The notes beneath the pieces are model-generated. The model saw only the letters and a list, made by a program, of their open reading frames with translations. It did not search any database and had not been told where the DNA came from. This document shows, piece by piece, positions 47,395 to 58,711 of a stretch of DNA of 64,000 nucleotides. The translations under genes were made by a program, and so were the position numbers. Source of the DNA: Gonatopus flavifemur (taxonomy: Eukaryota; Arthropoda; Insecta; Hymenoptera; Dryinidae). The number at the start of each line of letters is the position of its first letter. Position 1 is the stretch's first letter. The DNA is taken from assembly GCA_018340375.1 (NCBI GenBank), contig JAFFJZ010000002.1, positions 42,180,001-42,244,000 on the forward strand, in the 5' to 3' direction.

Positions 47395-48193
47395 GTAATA
47401 ATAAAACATTCGATATATTTCAAGGATCCAGAATCTAAAATTACTTCTACCCTTTCACAGTTATGAATCGATGCAAATCGAACAGCTGTATTTCTCCATA
47501 AACTGTGTATGAAAGAGAAATATATAGGTCGAAGGGATTGATTATCATCATCGAAGGTGAGATTCCAATATCAATTCCCGCTTCGTTTCGATTCTCTTTC
47601 AATAACTTCCGGATCATTGTATATCAATATGCATCCTGCTAGCGGTACTTCATAAATAGATCAACTTGGTAGGGTGCAGAAATTCCTTTTATATGATCAT
47701 CCCGTTTTCAAGCACCGTTGAAGATCTCGTTTTTTCTTTTGAAGAGGTGATGGGTGCTCGAAACTGATAATAAAATGTACAAACTATCATGGTTAGTTAT
47801 CCCATATAATATTTAGTCTCTTGAGGTAATTCTCAATGAATTTTTGCTGCCCTCTCTGTGACTTTTTGACATCAAATTCCGTTCTTCTCGTTATCAATCC
47901 AGGGATATATTTGAAATTAATGCGATAAACGATGAGAGACGAGTGTTAAACAGTGATGTGGAGTTTGATGAACTTTTAATAGCATGAACAGTGAATGCTC
48001 ATTGCAAGAAAACTACTTCAAGTTAAATAATTTAATTTCAAGGAAATTAGATTATTCGTTTCTAAAAGGATCCTGCGAATTTTGTAAAATATACAGTTTC
48101 AGGTATATGGAGGTAAACTTTGAACACGCAAATGGAAGAAGAACTTGGGAATCAAATTAACAAATCTCTTATCTACGAATGCATATAAGAGAG

Positions 48194-48387
48194 GCGTTGA
48201 TTTCACATTATCATGCAATACTTCCAGCGCAATACACATGTAAAATCGTGCATCACAGGGTTAATGACACATCCATTGTGTTCGTGCGTATAGGAGACTG
48301 GGAGTTGTGGTCATCATGTCCAGGATGTCCGCGAAACAATGATATAAATGAACATTTTATTTTATATCTGCGACTAAGTGGCGACTG
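48194..48387 (+). CDS. candidate exon with WxxWxxCxxC motif (FAM187-like?)
   Basis: The frame contains AQYTCKIVHHRVNDTSIVFV followed by RIGDWELWSSCPGCPRNND. VF...DWELWSSCPGC resembles the thrombospondin-like WxxWxxCxxC segment that follows the first Ig-like domain in FAM187-type membrane proteins. A donor GACTG|GTATCG follows 48387. The acceptor is either GAGAG|GCG (phase 0, joins 47323-47394) or the better-looking CTTCCAG ending at 48227. Read as extracellular protein. The second Ig domain and membrane segment were not found downstream. Confidence 0.38.
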
Positions 48388-48397
48388 GTATCGTTGA

Positions 48398-49309
48398 TTA
48401 TATAAATTGCTGTTGGGAGTATCTCAAAATTGTATGCATTTTTCAAGGGCATTTGATCTTCATTTTTTTGTATGACAGAAATTGTCATTTTTAATACTTC
48501 TTTCTTTCGTTTCCCAAGCACAATTGAATAACTTTTAGAAGAATTATAAACCCTGTCACTCGACGAATGATGGAATCACGCTTCGGTTCTATGCAGCAAT
48601 GTAAATCAACTGAATATTATTGAATGATATACTAGTAAAGTACATTGTCAGTGATGGGTTTCGTATTATCGACACAATACTAGATTGCTAACAGCAGGTC
48701 GTGATCGAACAGTGGTAACGAACTAGTGAAATGCCAACAGTTGTGTTTACTGGGTAATATTGTAATCTGTGGTGTGTATCGTATGACGTAAGGAGCAATT
48801 CAATTGTAAAACATTAGGACATTTTATACATTCTTATATCTATCGTACAATAACTGTTCAGATACTTGTAATTTATTTCGTAACAAAGATATATAATGTT
48901 TCATTGCAATATCTGACCTTCTTTTCATGCGGTTTTCATTTCTTTTCTTCAAGTTTGCATTATCATGTGATGAACAAGTATCGCTTAATATTCAGATATT
49001 CATTTTCACAGGCAATCATTGATTTGAAGAGTTTCAAAATTATTCACGTCCTATTCGAATACATTCCCATCAATTCAAGCACCCAATTTCACCAATCGTT
49101 AACCAATTCGCACCTCTTATAATCAAGTGATGATAACGAATTAAAATTTTCTAAAATAAATATAGTTTGCGGGGAGTGATAATCATCCTGTAAACAATGT
49201 TATTATTGGAATGTATTTCGATTTATCGTAAGTAATGTGCATAATCGTTTCAAGCAGGTTGCCAGGCAACCCAAATTACGATTTATGATTTGTAATTTGC
49301 TAGTAAAAG
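48398..49309. other. no supportable gene
   Basis: Searched for a continuation of the preceding exon. Only short frames without splice context were seen. Confidence 0.4.
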
Positions 49310-49400
49310 ACCAAGATCGGGGCCAAGAGAAAGTGGGCAATGAACCCAGGTCCCTAGTTCGTGCGTCAATCGAATCATTCCAACGCATTATGCCGCTTGA
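49310..49400 (-). ncRNA. tRNA-like/SINE relic (minus strand)
   Basis: On the minus strand GCGGCATAATGCGTTGGAAT resembles an A box region, and GGGTTCATTGCCC about 45 bases later is a one-off B box. The layout matches 15895-15985. It is not foldable as an intact tRNA. Confidence 0.45.
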
Positions 49401-49849
49401 CTCACGTGTCCATATTAATGAGCAAAACATTTTGTATTTCTTCCTTCCGAATGAATCACGAACGGAATAAGGAACATGTTGTTCCACCATGTGATAAGGT
49501 ATATTTGTTCATGCGCATGGGTGGGGATTCGAAGATTTATTGGGTTAATATGAAGTACATGAAGAGAATTTTGTAGCTGTGGCAAATAATAGGAGTACTA
49601 TTATCGTGGTGTTCACACTGCTCCATCGCTGACATCACTGTTAATTATGAAACATCGGAACCAATAGGATGATACTACCATTGTGTTTAATGTAATAGAT
49701 AACTTAGCTGCAGCTACAAAATTCCCCATTCCCCCATTTCCCATGGCGAAAAAGCAGTAAATGTAGCATCTTGTGTTATTTAAGGCGGTTACCGTCACTT
49801 GTGTGATTTTCTCGTCCTTCGGAGATCAAGAAAAGTAATGGTCCTGCTA

Positions 49850-50190
49850 AAAATGCCACGCAGAAGGAGACAACAAATTTTTGGCAGGCTTTGCACGATT
49901 TCTTCCACGTAAAATCTGGGCAAAAACTGACAAACTTTCTACTTAGTTTTATCCGGAATTACCGAATTAAAACATTCTGCGAAAAGTTGACAGCAATTTT
50001 TTGGGACGGTTTTGTTTGGAATTCAGAAATTGTGGTATTCAATTAAAAACTCACGAAAATGTTCACGCCAGATTTTGACAGAATGTTCCAATTTGGTGAA
50101 CTCCGGACAAATCCGGGTAGAAAGTTTATCACTTTTTGTCCGGATTTCACGTGAAATAAACCGTTCAAAACCTGACTACAATTTTTTCGT
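49850..50190. mobile_element. self-similar foldback, CACGTAAAATC.GG / CCGGATTTCACGTG motif
   Basis: Left (49875-49960: TTCCACGTAAAATCTGG, CTGACAAACTTTCTAC) and right (50095-50175, complement) pair over about 90 bases. Outer ends CAAATTTTTGGCAGG and the complement of CCTGACTACAATTTTTTCG are approximate. No duplication assigned. Confidence 0.6.
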
Positions 50191-51111
50191 TTAACTCTAC
50201 TTGGTGTTATTTGTTAATTATACAATCAACGTTATACATAATATTCAGTCTTTCATCGGAAAATATATATCTGCTGATAGCCATTAAATTTTGCACATAC
50301 TTTCAATCATTTATCGATGTATTTATATTTATGGACACAATTGATTGGCAAAAAACGGTAAAAAGAACTAGGAAAAAAATGAAAAGAAAAGAATGTCACA
50401 CATAAAATATCATATGTTAACTATAGATTTCAAGAAAGAAAGCAAAACCTTGCATATGCTGGTAGAGGATCACATACATGGATTTATATGCTTATGTCTA
50501 TTTTTGTCCCGACACCCTCTTTCCTGTAAAAGAGGGTCTCCCTCCATTTTCCTTTCTCTTTAGTTCTCCACGATGATCTTCCCTTCAATATATCCTCTTC
50601 TCGTCCCATACGATATGTTTTCCTCCTTGTATTATACGCTCTTAGTTGCTTTCGTTCGGTTACGTTATTTCGCGTTATGGTAAGAAAGACGTAACCTAAC
50701 CCCAATATTTTTATTTCAAAATAGAATAGACATTGATATTTTCATCTGCTTTTGTTTCACACACTAATAATTATTGTGTATACGATACGTTCTGAATGGT
50801 CACATTTCACATAGATACACTCAAAATGAGACTCAAAGAACTCGAAGAGACATTCAATATAGGATGGAATGGATTTATTTCGTAGCGAAATTCATTAAAG
50901 GAATTTTTTTCCACATTTTGGACCGTGATAGCCGAAACAATTAGCTGTAGTCATCGATTCAATGCTTCTTGTTCGTATCAGAGTTGAGCGTATAACCGAG
51001 TTATATATAATTTATATATAATTAAAAAAATTTTGGCAGTGTCAAATTGATTTTGAGATTCTACTATCATTAATTAATCAATATCGTCTCAAGTTCCTGG
51101 AGTTTGAATCG
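50191..51111. other. no supportable gene
   Basis: A GC-enriched patch near 50500-50700 has a minus-strand frame of 73 codons without features. Confidence 0.4.
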
Positions 51112-51307
51112 TTTATAGAAACTAAAACGAAAATTGAAACTTACAAAATCTGAGAAATCATCGGTATTTATCTCCCAGAATCAAATCTTTGGAACTGGAA
51201 ACATCATTTAAAAAATGTACTGCAAGGTTGTGGGTGATAAACAGCTGGGTATTTCGTTATTCGATTACCAATTAGTTTCAATAAACGATTCGAACTTCGA
51301 CAACATG
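51112..51307 (+). repeat. dispersed non-TIR repeat, copy 2
   Basis: Direct-orientation match to 37735-37942 at roughly 75% by eye, beginning AAACTAAAACGAAAATT and ending TTCGACAACATGG. No open frame is conserved between the copies, so it is unlikely to be a coding duplicate. Confidence 0.7.
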
Positions 51308-52655
51308 GAAAATCAATTATAATTTGTTATTGTTGAAGTTGTGTATATTATTTCATACTATTTCCATTCACTCCTCCTGGTTATGCATAATTGTAAATTG
51401 AAAAGAGACTTTATCATGTATTATTACCATTTTGGTTTTTTCTTCATGAATGTTCTGTTTATTACAAGGTACATTCATAATTGTTCATATAATAAGCGTT
51501 CTATAATTCGATATATGTGCATGTTCTCCGATATATTCTCAGCTAATTTGAAAATGACTGCATAAAGAAGGTTAATTTATTAAACTACACAATTGTTTTT
51601 CTATTCAGTGTTTAGCGAACGTACTTCAACTAACGTATGAAAGCTCGCATCAACAAACATGTTTTTTATAAACGTATTCACATAATTATTTTATGAGACA
51701 TCGTAAGTCATTCGAACGTGTATGTGTAAACGTTTTATGATTGACTATAAATTTGTCTTCTAAGATCGTTACTTTGCTAGAAATTTAGCACGTTATTTAA
51801 TCGGCAGCCGTCATAAACGAGCCTCGTTCATTCAAGATTTACATGACTCCTCAGAGTGCATGCATTGTGTTTTTACTCCCATGATGCTTTTCAAAAAATA
51901 TTCGAAACTTCGGTATAGAAGATATGATGATTTCTTTGTTCAAAGGACACAAGTTTTGGTTCATTTTATCGCACAACAAATCACGCTGCTGTGGATCTAT
52001 GTTGAGAAAATCACACTTATTCGGATAATGAATCACTTGATTAATAATATTGAGAAAAATTCATAATAATAGGAACGTTCTCGTTCCGTTCATCATATAG
52101 ATACATCATAAGTACTTTATTTATTCATTTGGCATAATACAAAGACGTAGCAGATTGATGTTATGTAATGTACTTTGTCTAGTGTCATCGGTTCAAACAA
52201 CGCCAAGCCACGGGCATTGCACGACGACGAGACGACGACTTAAGACGACCACGTTGACTTGACACAACTTATGTATAATCACACTGACATAATAGCAGCG
52301 TGCAGAATGGGCGTGTTTGTATATCTATTTTTAACACTTTCATCTGTATCTTTCCTAGTCAGTTGTATATCTCGAGAGACAAGGAACACTTTGTATTACA
52401 ATCGAATACATTTAATAGTACTATCGTGGATCTATTTCCGCAAAGCTTTAAATGAAGATTTTCTATTCGAGAATAGAATGACGCACGTGCAACGTGAAAT
52501 TTTTGATAATTTTTAGCCGTTCCGAAGAAGATAAGAAACTTGTGAATCATTTCACGAGGAGATATATTCTCATATTCATGGAATAGATTGTTGTTTTTTT
52601 GTATGAAAAGTTATTTATGTATGATTTATATCAAAATAGTATATAATTCATGTAT
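51308..52655. other. no supportable gene
   Basis: A plus-strand 85-codon frame at 52259-52516 contains a hydrophobic stretch (MGVFVYLFLTLSSVSFLVSC) but no splice context or recognisable homology. Confidence 0.4.
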
Positions 52656-52839
52656 CAGGGGCGAATCCAGGAATGAATTTTGGGGAGGGTCGTGAGCAAC
52701 TCTCGCGATCTGATAATCTTTTTTTCAGGTCGGACTTGGATCGTTCTCAAATTCAATCGTGAGAAGGGATGTTTTCTTAATTTTTTGGGGTAAGGGGGTC
52801 GTGGGTCCCCTGACCATCTCTCCTCTGGATCCACCCCTG
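52656..52839. mobile_element. hAT-type MITE, 8-bp duplication
   Basis: Ends CAGGGGCGAATCCAGG and CTGGATCCACCCCTG are inverted repeats of the type common in hAT elements. The 8-bp direct repeat TCATGTAT is perfect on both sides (52648-52655, 52840-52847). 184 bases with no transposase, so non-autonomous. The perfect duplication implies a fairly recent insertion. Confidence 0.92.
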
Positions 52840-52884
52840 TCATGTATGAACATTCAGTTCATAAAACTGTGTCAATACAGGCAC

Positions 52885-53137
52885 CAATACGGGCTCTCTA
52901 AATTTCTTGTAGAGAAAATCCACTCCCAAAGTGTGAAAATACTGCAAGTCTAACAAGAGTGAGATTCCACTCCTGTAGAGTGAGTTTTCACTCCATAAGA
53001 GTGAATTTTCATTCTTACGAAGAGATGAAATATCACTCTTTGAACCGAGTTCAACCTCCATTCTGTTGGAGTGAGAATTCACTCTTCAAGCGTGAATTTT
53101 TCACTCCAAGGAATCTAGAGAGAGTATTGTTGTGTAT
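52885..53137. mobile_element. self-similar element, GAGTGA/TCACTC motif
   Basis: Approximate ends CAATACGGGCTCTCTAAATT and the complement of AGAGAGTATTGTTGTG. The interior repeats GAGTGAAAATTCACTC-like units. It shares motif and CTCTCTAAA ends with 5030-5265. Confidence 0.5.
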
Positions 53138-53492
53138 CCAATACTGGGGGCAAAATGTGAAACGTTCTTATGATCTTAAGCGTGGATCAGTATAGTGAAA
53201 TCAATTGATCCTGTGATCCTTACATAGCACAAATGTTGTTGCAAAACAAAAAGTCTTGAAGATATCTTATAGTATTCTGAAACATTTGGGTATTCTCCCA
53301 TGCAATGAAACTTCTTCATCTGGCCTTCAGGCCAAATTGAGCAATTTTTTAAGATGTAGAGTAATCTTGCCCTGAATTTCGTAATGACATTTACAATCGA
53401 TAATACCATGAAATTCAGTTGGTTTGGTAAAGAGATACTAACGTTGGTATCGGACCTCTCTTTTTAACTTACGATGGGATTCACCGATATTA
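53138..53492. other. no supportable gene
   Basis: Spacer between two repeats with no features. Confidence 0.5.
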
Positions 53493-54597
53493 CACTGTAA
53501 AAAAAAACTGGAAATTTACTGTGCAACTGGACTGGAAATTTCCAGTGCTAGTACTGGAATATGGATATTCCAGTACATGTACAGAGATTTTGTTGTTACG
53601 TTACTGAAAATTTACCAAGCATAACTGAAAATTCAGTCATTGTACTGGAATTTTCAAGTTTGAGATGATGTACTGAAATTTTGCCATGATTTCGCGAAAA
53701 TTTTACCGGCTCGTACTACAATTTTATAGTTCTTGTGCACCAAAAAAAAATATTCCCTCAAAAAGGACTTGAGAAAAAATTTGGAATTTAGAAAAAAAAA
53801 CCTAATCGTTGGTATACTGGAATTATACAGGTTTTTAACTGCAATTCTCAGGTTTTGTGATGGAATTTTCCAGTTACTATGCAATTGAATTATACAGGTT
53901 TTGAACTGCAATTTTCAGGTCGTGTGATGGAATTTTCCAGTTGCTATGCAACGGAATTTAATCACTGTTGCACTGAAATTTTCCACTTCTATTGGACTTC
54001 GTCATTTCTGGCAGGAAAAATTTCAAGTCTTTATATTAAAAATTTCCTGATTGAGATTTTGAATAATAATTGTAATTGTAGCCAATGAAATTGATATATG
54101 AGGTTTTTCCAAGACTTATCCTCTTGTGTATTCTAGATATGAAGCATATGTAGTAACCCAAGCTGGCCTTCCAACATGTCGCGCTATAGCTCATCGGTTA
54201 GGTCTTAGGTTTCAGTTGGTAGGCAGGTAGAAAAGTGTGGGTTCAAATCCTGTTAGGTAGACATGAGTTTCTGTCCATCCAAATGAACGATCAAAAGTTT
54301 CTCAATCATCTTGGAACACAAGGACCCTGCAAAATCACTTTGCGTGAGCAATTTTTTTTCAATTTTCATGGATATTTTCAGCATTAATTTTCCAGTACAT
54401 GTCCTGGAAAAGTCCAGCTCGTGTACTGAAAAATTCCAGTGCCGAGGCTCAGAAAATTTCCAGTTTTGATGCGGAAATTCCATAACGTTTGCACTGAATT
54501 TTTGCAGTACAAATGTGCTGAAATTTTCAGGTACATGTACAGGTTAATGACTTCCAGTACATGTACTGGAATTTTCCGGTGAAATTTTTTTACAGTG
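53493..54597. mobile_element. 1.1-kb self-similar element with tRNA-like core, copy 1, TA duplication
   Basis: Ends CACTGTAAAAAAAAACTGG and TTTTTTTACAGTG, with TA on both sides. The subterminal zones repeat ACTGGAAATTTCCAGT and GTACATGTACTGG in both orientations. The centre holds a tRNA-like block (54180-54263). It is nearly identical to 60235-61306 in inverted orientation, so both are recent. Frames that look conserved between copies (for example minus 54253-54483) reflect recent copying of repeat text, not selection. Confidence 0.85.
54180..54263 (+). ncRNA. tRNA-like block with pol III A and B boxes inside the element
   Basis: TATAGCTCATCGGTTAGG (54185-54202) resembles an A box and GGGTTCAAATCC (54239-54250) matches the B box. 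The spacing is close to that of a tRNA with an enlarged central part. Acceptor stems do not pair well, so it is tRNA-derived rather than a functional tRNA. Confidence 0.6.
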
Positions 54598-54890
54598 TAG
54601 TATTCAGGGTTGTGAATTAGATAATTGAAGAAAAACACAATTAACAATTGAAATTCAATATTCTCAATTGAAATTTTTTTCCCAATCGACAATTAAATTT
54701 AATTCTTAATTGAAATTTTGTCCAATTGACGATCAAATCTAACTTTCGATTGACAATTGAATGTGATTCAGAATCGAAATTTTCTCCATCGACAATTGGA
54801 TTCAATTGGATTGGATTTGAACAGTTTTTTGTGATGAAATGATATTCATTCGTTAAATTGTTGATTGAAAAACATTGCAACTGAGACTTA

Positions 54891-55740
54891 AGGAACTAGT
54901 ACCGGTTTCAAGACTAAAAAACGACCCATATTTGAACTTTTTGTTTCTTGTTTCTTTTATTACAAAACTTTACACAAGCTTTTGCCTTCAATTTGTACAT
55001 CTTTTGGGAGTGTATACAAATTTTTTTCCTTCTTTTTTCATCGATCATTATTTACTACAAGGCGCCAAAGTCGAGTCCTCGAAAATGAGACCCTCACACT
55101 GCGCTGAGATAATCTCAAAACTGGTATGTCTCGAACAGAAATTTCAAGAAGCATTTCAAAGAGGAAGATAGTTTACATCGTAATTCACCACCTATTTATG
55201 AGAAATTAAAATAAAAACAAAGTGACGGCTTTGTGAAAAAAGCGATGTAAAAAACACGTGTTTTTCCACCTTTTTTCCCTTTGCCAAATTTTTTTTCACC
55301 ATTTTTTTTTAAATTTTCTGGTGAATTACGGTAGAGGAGATCGAAATAAACAAATGCACCAAGAATAAAACAAATCTATCTGGTGGTTGCGGAGAATAAG
55401 TCAGCGCAGTTTGAAAAAATGCTATTTTGAGTAAAACGCGTTTGAAGTTTTTTTACGATAAATTTTAAGAACATTTGAATTACTAAAACTCTCCAAGGAT
55501 GGGCATTTTTGTACTCCCAGAGTATTTTCAGTAAGGAATACTTCTTGTTGACCCCATATGCCAATTTTACATAAAACAAGAAAGTACCCCACTGAAAGTA
55601 CTCCAGGAGTACCCTGCAACTCTCTTATTTTTTCGAATTTCATTACAAAATTTTAGGACGTGATTTTTGAAGGTACAAGGTTACATGGAATGTTATTAAA
55701 AAAAATGAATTTTTTCCAAATTCTAACCGGTACTAGTCCT
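54891..55740. mobile_element. element with AGGA.CTAGTACCGGTT inverted ends
   Basis: Left AGGAACTAGTACCGGTTTC, right TAACCGGTACTAGTCCT. The 850-base interior contains a further inverted pair (CGTAATTCACCACC at 55180 and GGTGAATTACGG at 55320). No transposase and no clear duplication. Confidence 0.6.
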
Positions 55741-56337
55741 TTGAATTAAATTTTTTTAATTGAAAAAGTTCTAATTGAGAATTCAATTCAATCGTAATGG
55801 AAAAAACTTCCAATTAGGAAGAAAATTAAATTGTCAATTGGAGGGAATTTCAATTGCGAATTAAATTGAATTGTTAATTCAAAAAACTTTTGCTCGAGAA
55901 CTGAATTCAATGGTTAATTGGGAAAAATTTCGGTGCAGCATCAAATTCAATTGTTAATTGCAAAACATTCAAATGAATAATTGAATTTAATTGTTCATTG
56001 GTAAAATTTTCAACTCAGAAATCAATGTAATTGTTAGTTGAAGAAATTTCGATGAAGAAATCAATCAAATTTTTTATTGGGGAAAGTTTTAATTAACAAT
56101 TGAATTTGATTCCTAATCGAAATTGTTCTTGATTAACAATTGAATGTAGTTCTTGATCGAAATCTTTTCCATTGTCCATCAAATTTAATTGGGACAATTT
56201 GTTATTATAAAATTATATTGCAAAAGCGAACGTTTCGCTCAGATACTGGGCATTTTCAAGGCAAAATTACAAACGTAGAGATGAAGTGGAAGACTCCATC
56301 GTTGAACCCACAAAAAATTGGATGGGGTGATTCAATG

Positions 56338-56469
56338 ATTAGAATGTGTGTAGTTTAGTGCTCGGAGCGGCGCCATCAATTAACGGAAAAAAGCGCTGCT
56401 CGGCTAATTGGATTGTTTCTCCGTTAATTGATGGCGCCGCTCCGAGCACTAAACTACACACATCCTAAT
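56338..56469. mobile_element. 132-base foldback with GC-rich ~50-bp arms
   Basis: The arms are almost perfectly complementary over about 50 bases: ATTAG.ATGTGTGTAGTTTAG then TGCTCGGAGCGGCGCCATC then AATTAACGGA. The loop is about 30 bases. The arms are far GC-richer than the host DNA. It would give a very stable hairpin transcript or cruciform. No duplication resolved. Confidence 0.85.
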
Positions 56470-56473
56470 TATA

Positions 56474-56843
56474 CACGGAGAGAAAAAATTTGCTGACGCA
56501 GCAAATCGAGGTATTATATATAGAATAGCAAAATTTTTTGCTGACCTAGCTAAGAATTTGCTATAACAGCAATCGTGTTAGCTACGACAGCAATTTTTTA
56601 GCTGTGGCAGCGAAAAATGTTTGCTCCGCCAGCAAATTTTCAGTATTATATATAGAATAGCAAACAAATTTTGCTGGGATAGCAACCATTTTTTGCTGCC
56701 TCAGCTAAAAATTCACTGTCGCAGCTAACAAGATTGCTGGAACAGCAAAAAGTTTGCTTTCACAGCAAAAAATTTGCTGCTCTGGCAAAAGGAACCCAGC
56801 AAAAGTAGATTTCGCTGTCACAGCGAATTCCTTTTTCTCCGTG
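56474..56843. mobile_element. self-similar MITE, CACGGAGAGAAAAAATTTGC...TTTTTCTCCGTG, TA duplication
   Basis: A 370-base element with TA on both sides. The interior repeats TTTGCTG/CAGCAAA many times in both orientations, with TATTATATATAGAATAGCAAA occurring twice directly. Confidence 0.85.
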
Positions 56844-57012
56844 TAAAATTATATTCATTCATTAAATTCTTGGTTGCAGAACATTACAATTGAGACAAAA
56901 ATTCAATTTTTTTGTAATTGAAAACAGTCTTAATTGAGAATTCAATCCAGCTATAAATGGAATAAAGGTTTGGATTAAGGGAATTTCAATTCAGAATTGG
57001 AAACAAAATCCA

Positions 57013-57168
57013 TTGTGGCTAGCACGTGGACGCGGACAGCCATCAAACTAGCTCCTGTAGCTAAATTTTAATTATGACAGTAGAAAAATTTGCATTCGTA
57101 GCTAATTTAATGACTTCCTGTGTCCGTGCTAGCCACTTCCCTGCTGCATCTAAATTTTTCTTTCCTTG
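57013..57168. mobile_element. degenerate relative of the 46781-47005 MITE
   Basis: GGCTAGCACG.GGACGCGGACAGCC, AGCTCCTGTAGCTAAATTT and GTGTCCGTGCTAGCCACTT match the 46.8-kb element at lower identity. The termini have decayed, so this is an old copy. Confidence 0.7.
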
Positions 57169-57221
57169 CAACGGAAAATATCCCACCACTACGATATCAA
57201 AATATCAATTTTTACTACGTA

Positions 57222-57560
57222 CACTGAGAAAAATGTGTTTCGTAGAACTAGTAATCACAGAATTGTTGGGATTTTATTGTTGGAAATACAATAATTTTTC
57301 TTCTTATAGCAATACATGTTGTCTTGTTAACAATAAAATTGTCAATTCAGCAATGTTAACGGTCATATTTTTACGATTTTTATTGTAGGTTGAATGCTGA
57401 ATTGTCACATATCAACCAGCAATAAAATTGCTGAATTGACAATTTTATTGTGAATAAGACAACTATATATTGCTACAAGAACAAGAATTATTGTGTATTC
57501 AACAATAAAATGTCAGCAATGCTCTTATTGCTAGTTCTACGAAACACATTTTTCTCAGTG
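57222..57560. mobile_element. self-similar MITE, CACTGAGAAAAATGTGTTTC...TTTTTCTCAGTG, TA duplication
   Basis: A 339-base element with TA on both sides. Its ends pair for about 29 bases (CGTAGAACTAG at both). The interior repeats CAATAAAATTG and ACAATAATT in both orientations. A relative of 21435-21662. Confidence 0.88.
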
Positions 57561-57980
57561 TAACTTTTCTCATGGATCGAAAGATGGTGTCTGTCTTGGT
57601 TCAGAAATTGCTTTTCCATACGCACTCACAGTACCACGATTAGAAGAAAATACCTGATCAGCACGAGGAGGAATTATGATACGTACAGTATTCCGTGAAC
57701 ATGCGCAGGAGAGGATTATAATCCATAAAACATATCGAATCGAAAAGAGTTCATAGAGAATTCAATTGGGATTCGGAGAACTTTAGCACTGCAATGGTAT
57801 ACGAAATGGTTCTATTCGAAAACTCAAAGAGTATACATATTATATTTGAAACATTTCTGTGTTGCTTGAGTAGAAGCGAGACTTATCTCAGCAGAACTCA
57901 TTCTTGTCATTCTTTAAGCTATTACAAGGCTTTGCCGGACCTTGAAAGTCCCTCGCAATGACCTGACGAAGTCTTGCGAG

Positions 57981-58232
57981 CCCGAGTCGAAACATTTGGA
58001 CGATTCTGGTCCTCTTATTTCATTTTTAGACTGATTTTGTCCTGATGGTTGATTGATGCGGACAAAAACATTACTTTTTCAAGATTTTAGTCCGAATTTT
58101 TCCTCAATTACTTTTATTCGTTGGAGGAAAAATTCAGACTGAAATCTTGAAAAAGTACTGTTTTCGCCAGAACAAAATCGGTCTAAAAATGAAAGAAGAG
58201 GACAAAAACCCGTCCAAATATTTCGACCCGGG
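57981..58232. mobile_element. foldback, CCCGAGTCGAAACATTTGG...CCAAATATTTCGACCCGGG
   Basis: Arms of about 115 bases match: GTCCTCTTATTTCATTTTTAG, TACTTTTTCAAGATTTTAGTC and complements. It ends in a GGGGGG run at the right. Loop about 20 bases. No clear duplication. Confidence 0.75.
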
Positions 58233-58615
58233 GGGGTAATTCCGATTCATTCAAGTTAAATCTAAGATCAATTCGTTCTTCATTCGCAAAATTTTTTTAT
58301 CAATTAATTTACAACATTCTCTACGATGAAATACTCGCTTCGATCACTTTTGTATAATATAAAGTTGAAACAACAATTCTAAACTTTTTACACGCGATTT
58401 TCTTTGTGAAAGTCTCGTTCTACTTTCTTCTGCGTAATCAATTAGAAACGAAAAAGAAAAAAACTACATAATATACATAATAAATATTTTGTTTTCTTCA
58501 TATTTCATAATTTTGCATATATTCGAGTTTTCGTTGAACGATCATTCATGAATAATTTGAATTTGTGGTAAAATGTTTTGTAAATTTAGATGATCTCACT
58601 GCATTTCTCGTTCAG

Positions 58616-58711
58616 GGGTCGTGGTCAACTTTCTCCTTCTCGTCTTATTCTGTGATCGCGTGCCACTCGCACCCCACCTTCTTCGTGTCTTTCTTTTCTT
58701 GCTGTGCCGAG
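58616..58711 (+). CDS. candidate 96-base exon
   Basis: TTTCTCGTTCAG precedes and GTGCCGAG|GTAACA follows. The segment is markedly GC- and pyrimidine-rich compared with its flanks. Two frames are open: GSWSTFSFSSYSVIACHSHP then TFFVSFFSCCAE (phase 0-0), or a hydrophobic VVVNFLLLVLFCDRVPLAP then HLLRVFLFLLCR. The frame cannot be decided and no partner exon was identified. Confidence 0.35.

Larger units (their letters stand above)
54600..57010. repeat. AATTGAAATT-rich self-similar region, twice duplicated and invaded
   Basis: Outside the nested elements (54891-55740, 56338-56469, 56474-56843) the sequence is made of TCAATTGAAATT and complement. A direct duplication is visible: ATATTCATTCGTTAAATTGTT..GAAAAACATTGCAACTGAGAC at 54843-54888 against the same landmarks at 56851-56897. 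Outer termini not resolved. Confidence 0.5.

Noticed and set aside
54253..54483. 76-codon frame conserved almost exactly at 60339-60569
   Set aside because: Both lie in the two recent copies of the same motif-repeat element. Identity reflects recent duplication, and the translation is the repeat motif itself (NWKFSEP, NFSVHELDFS).
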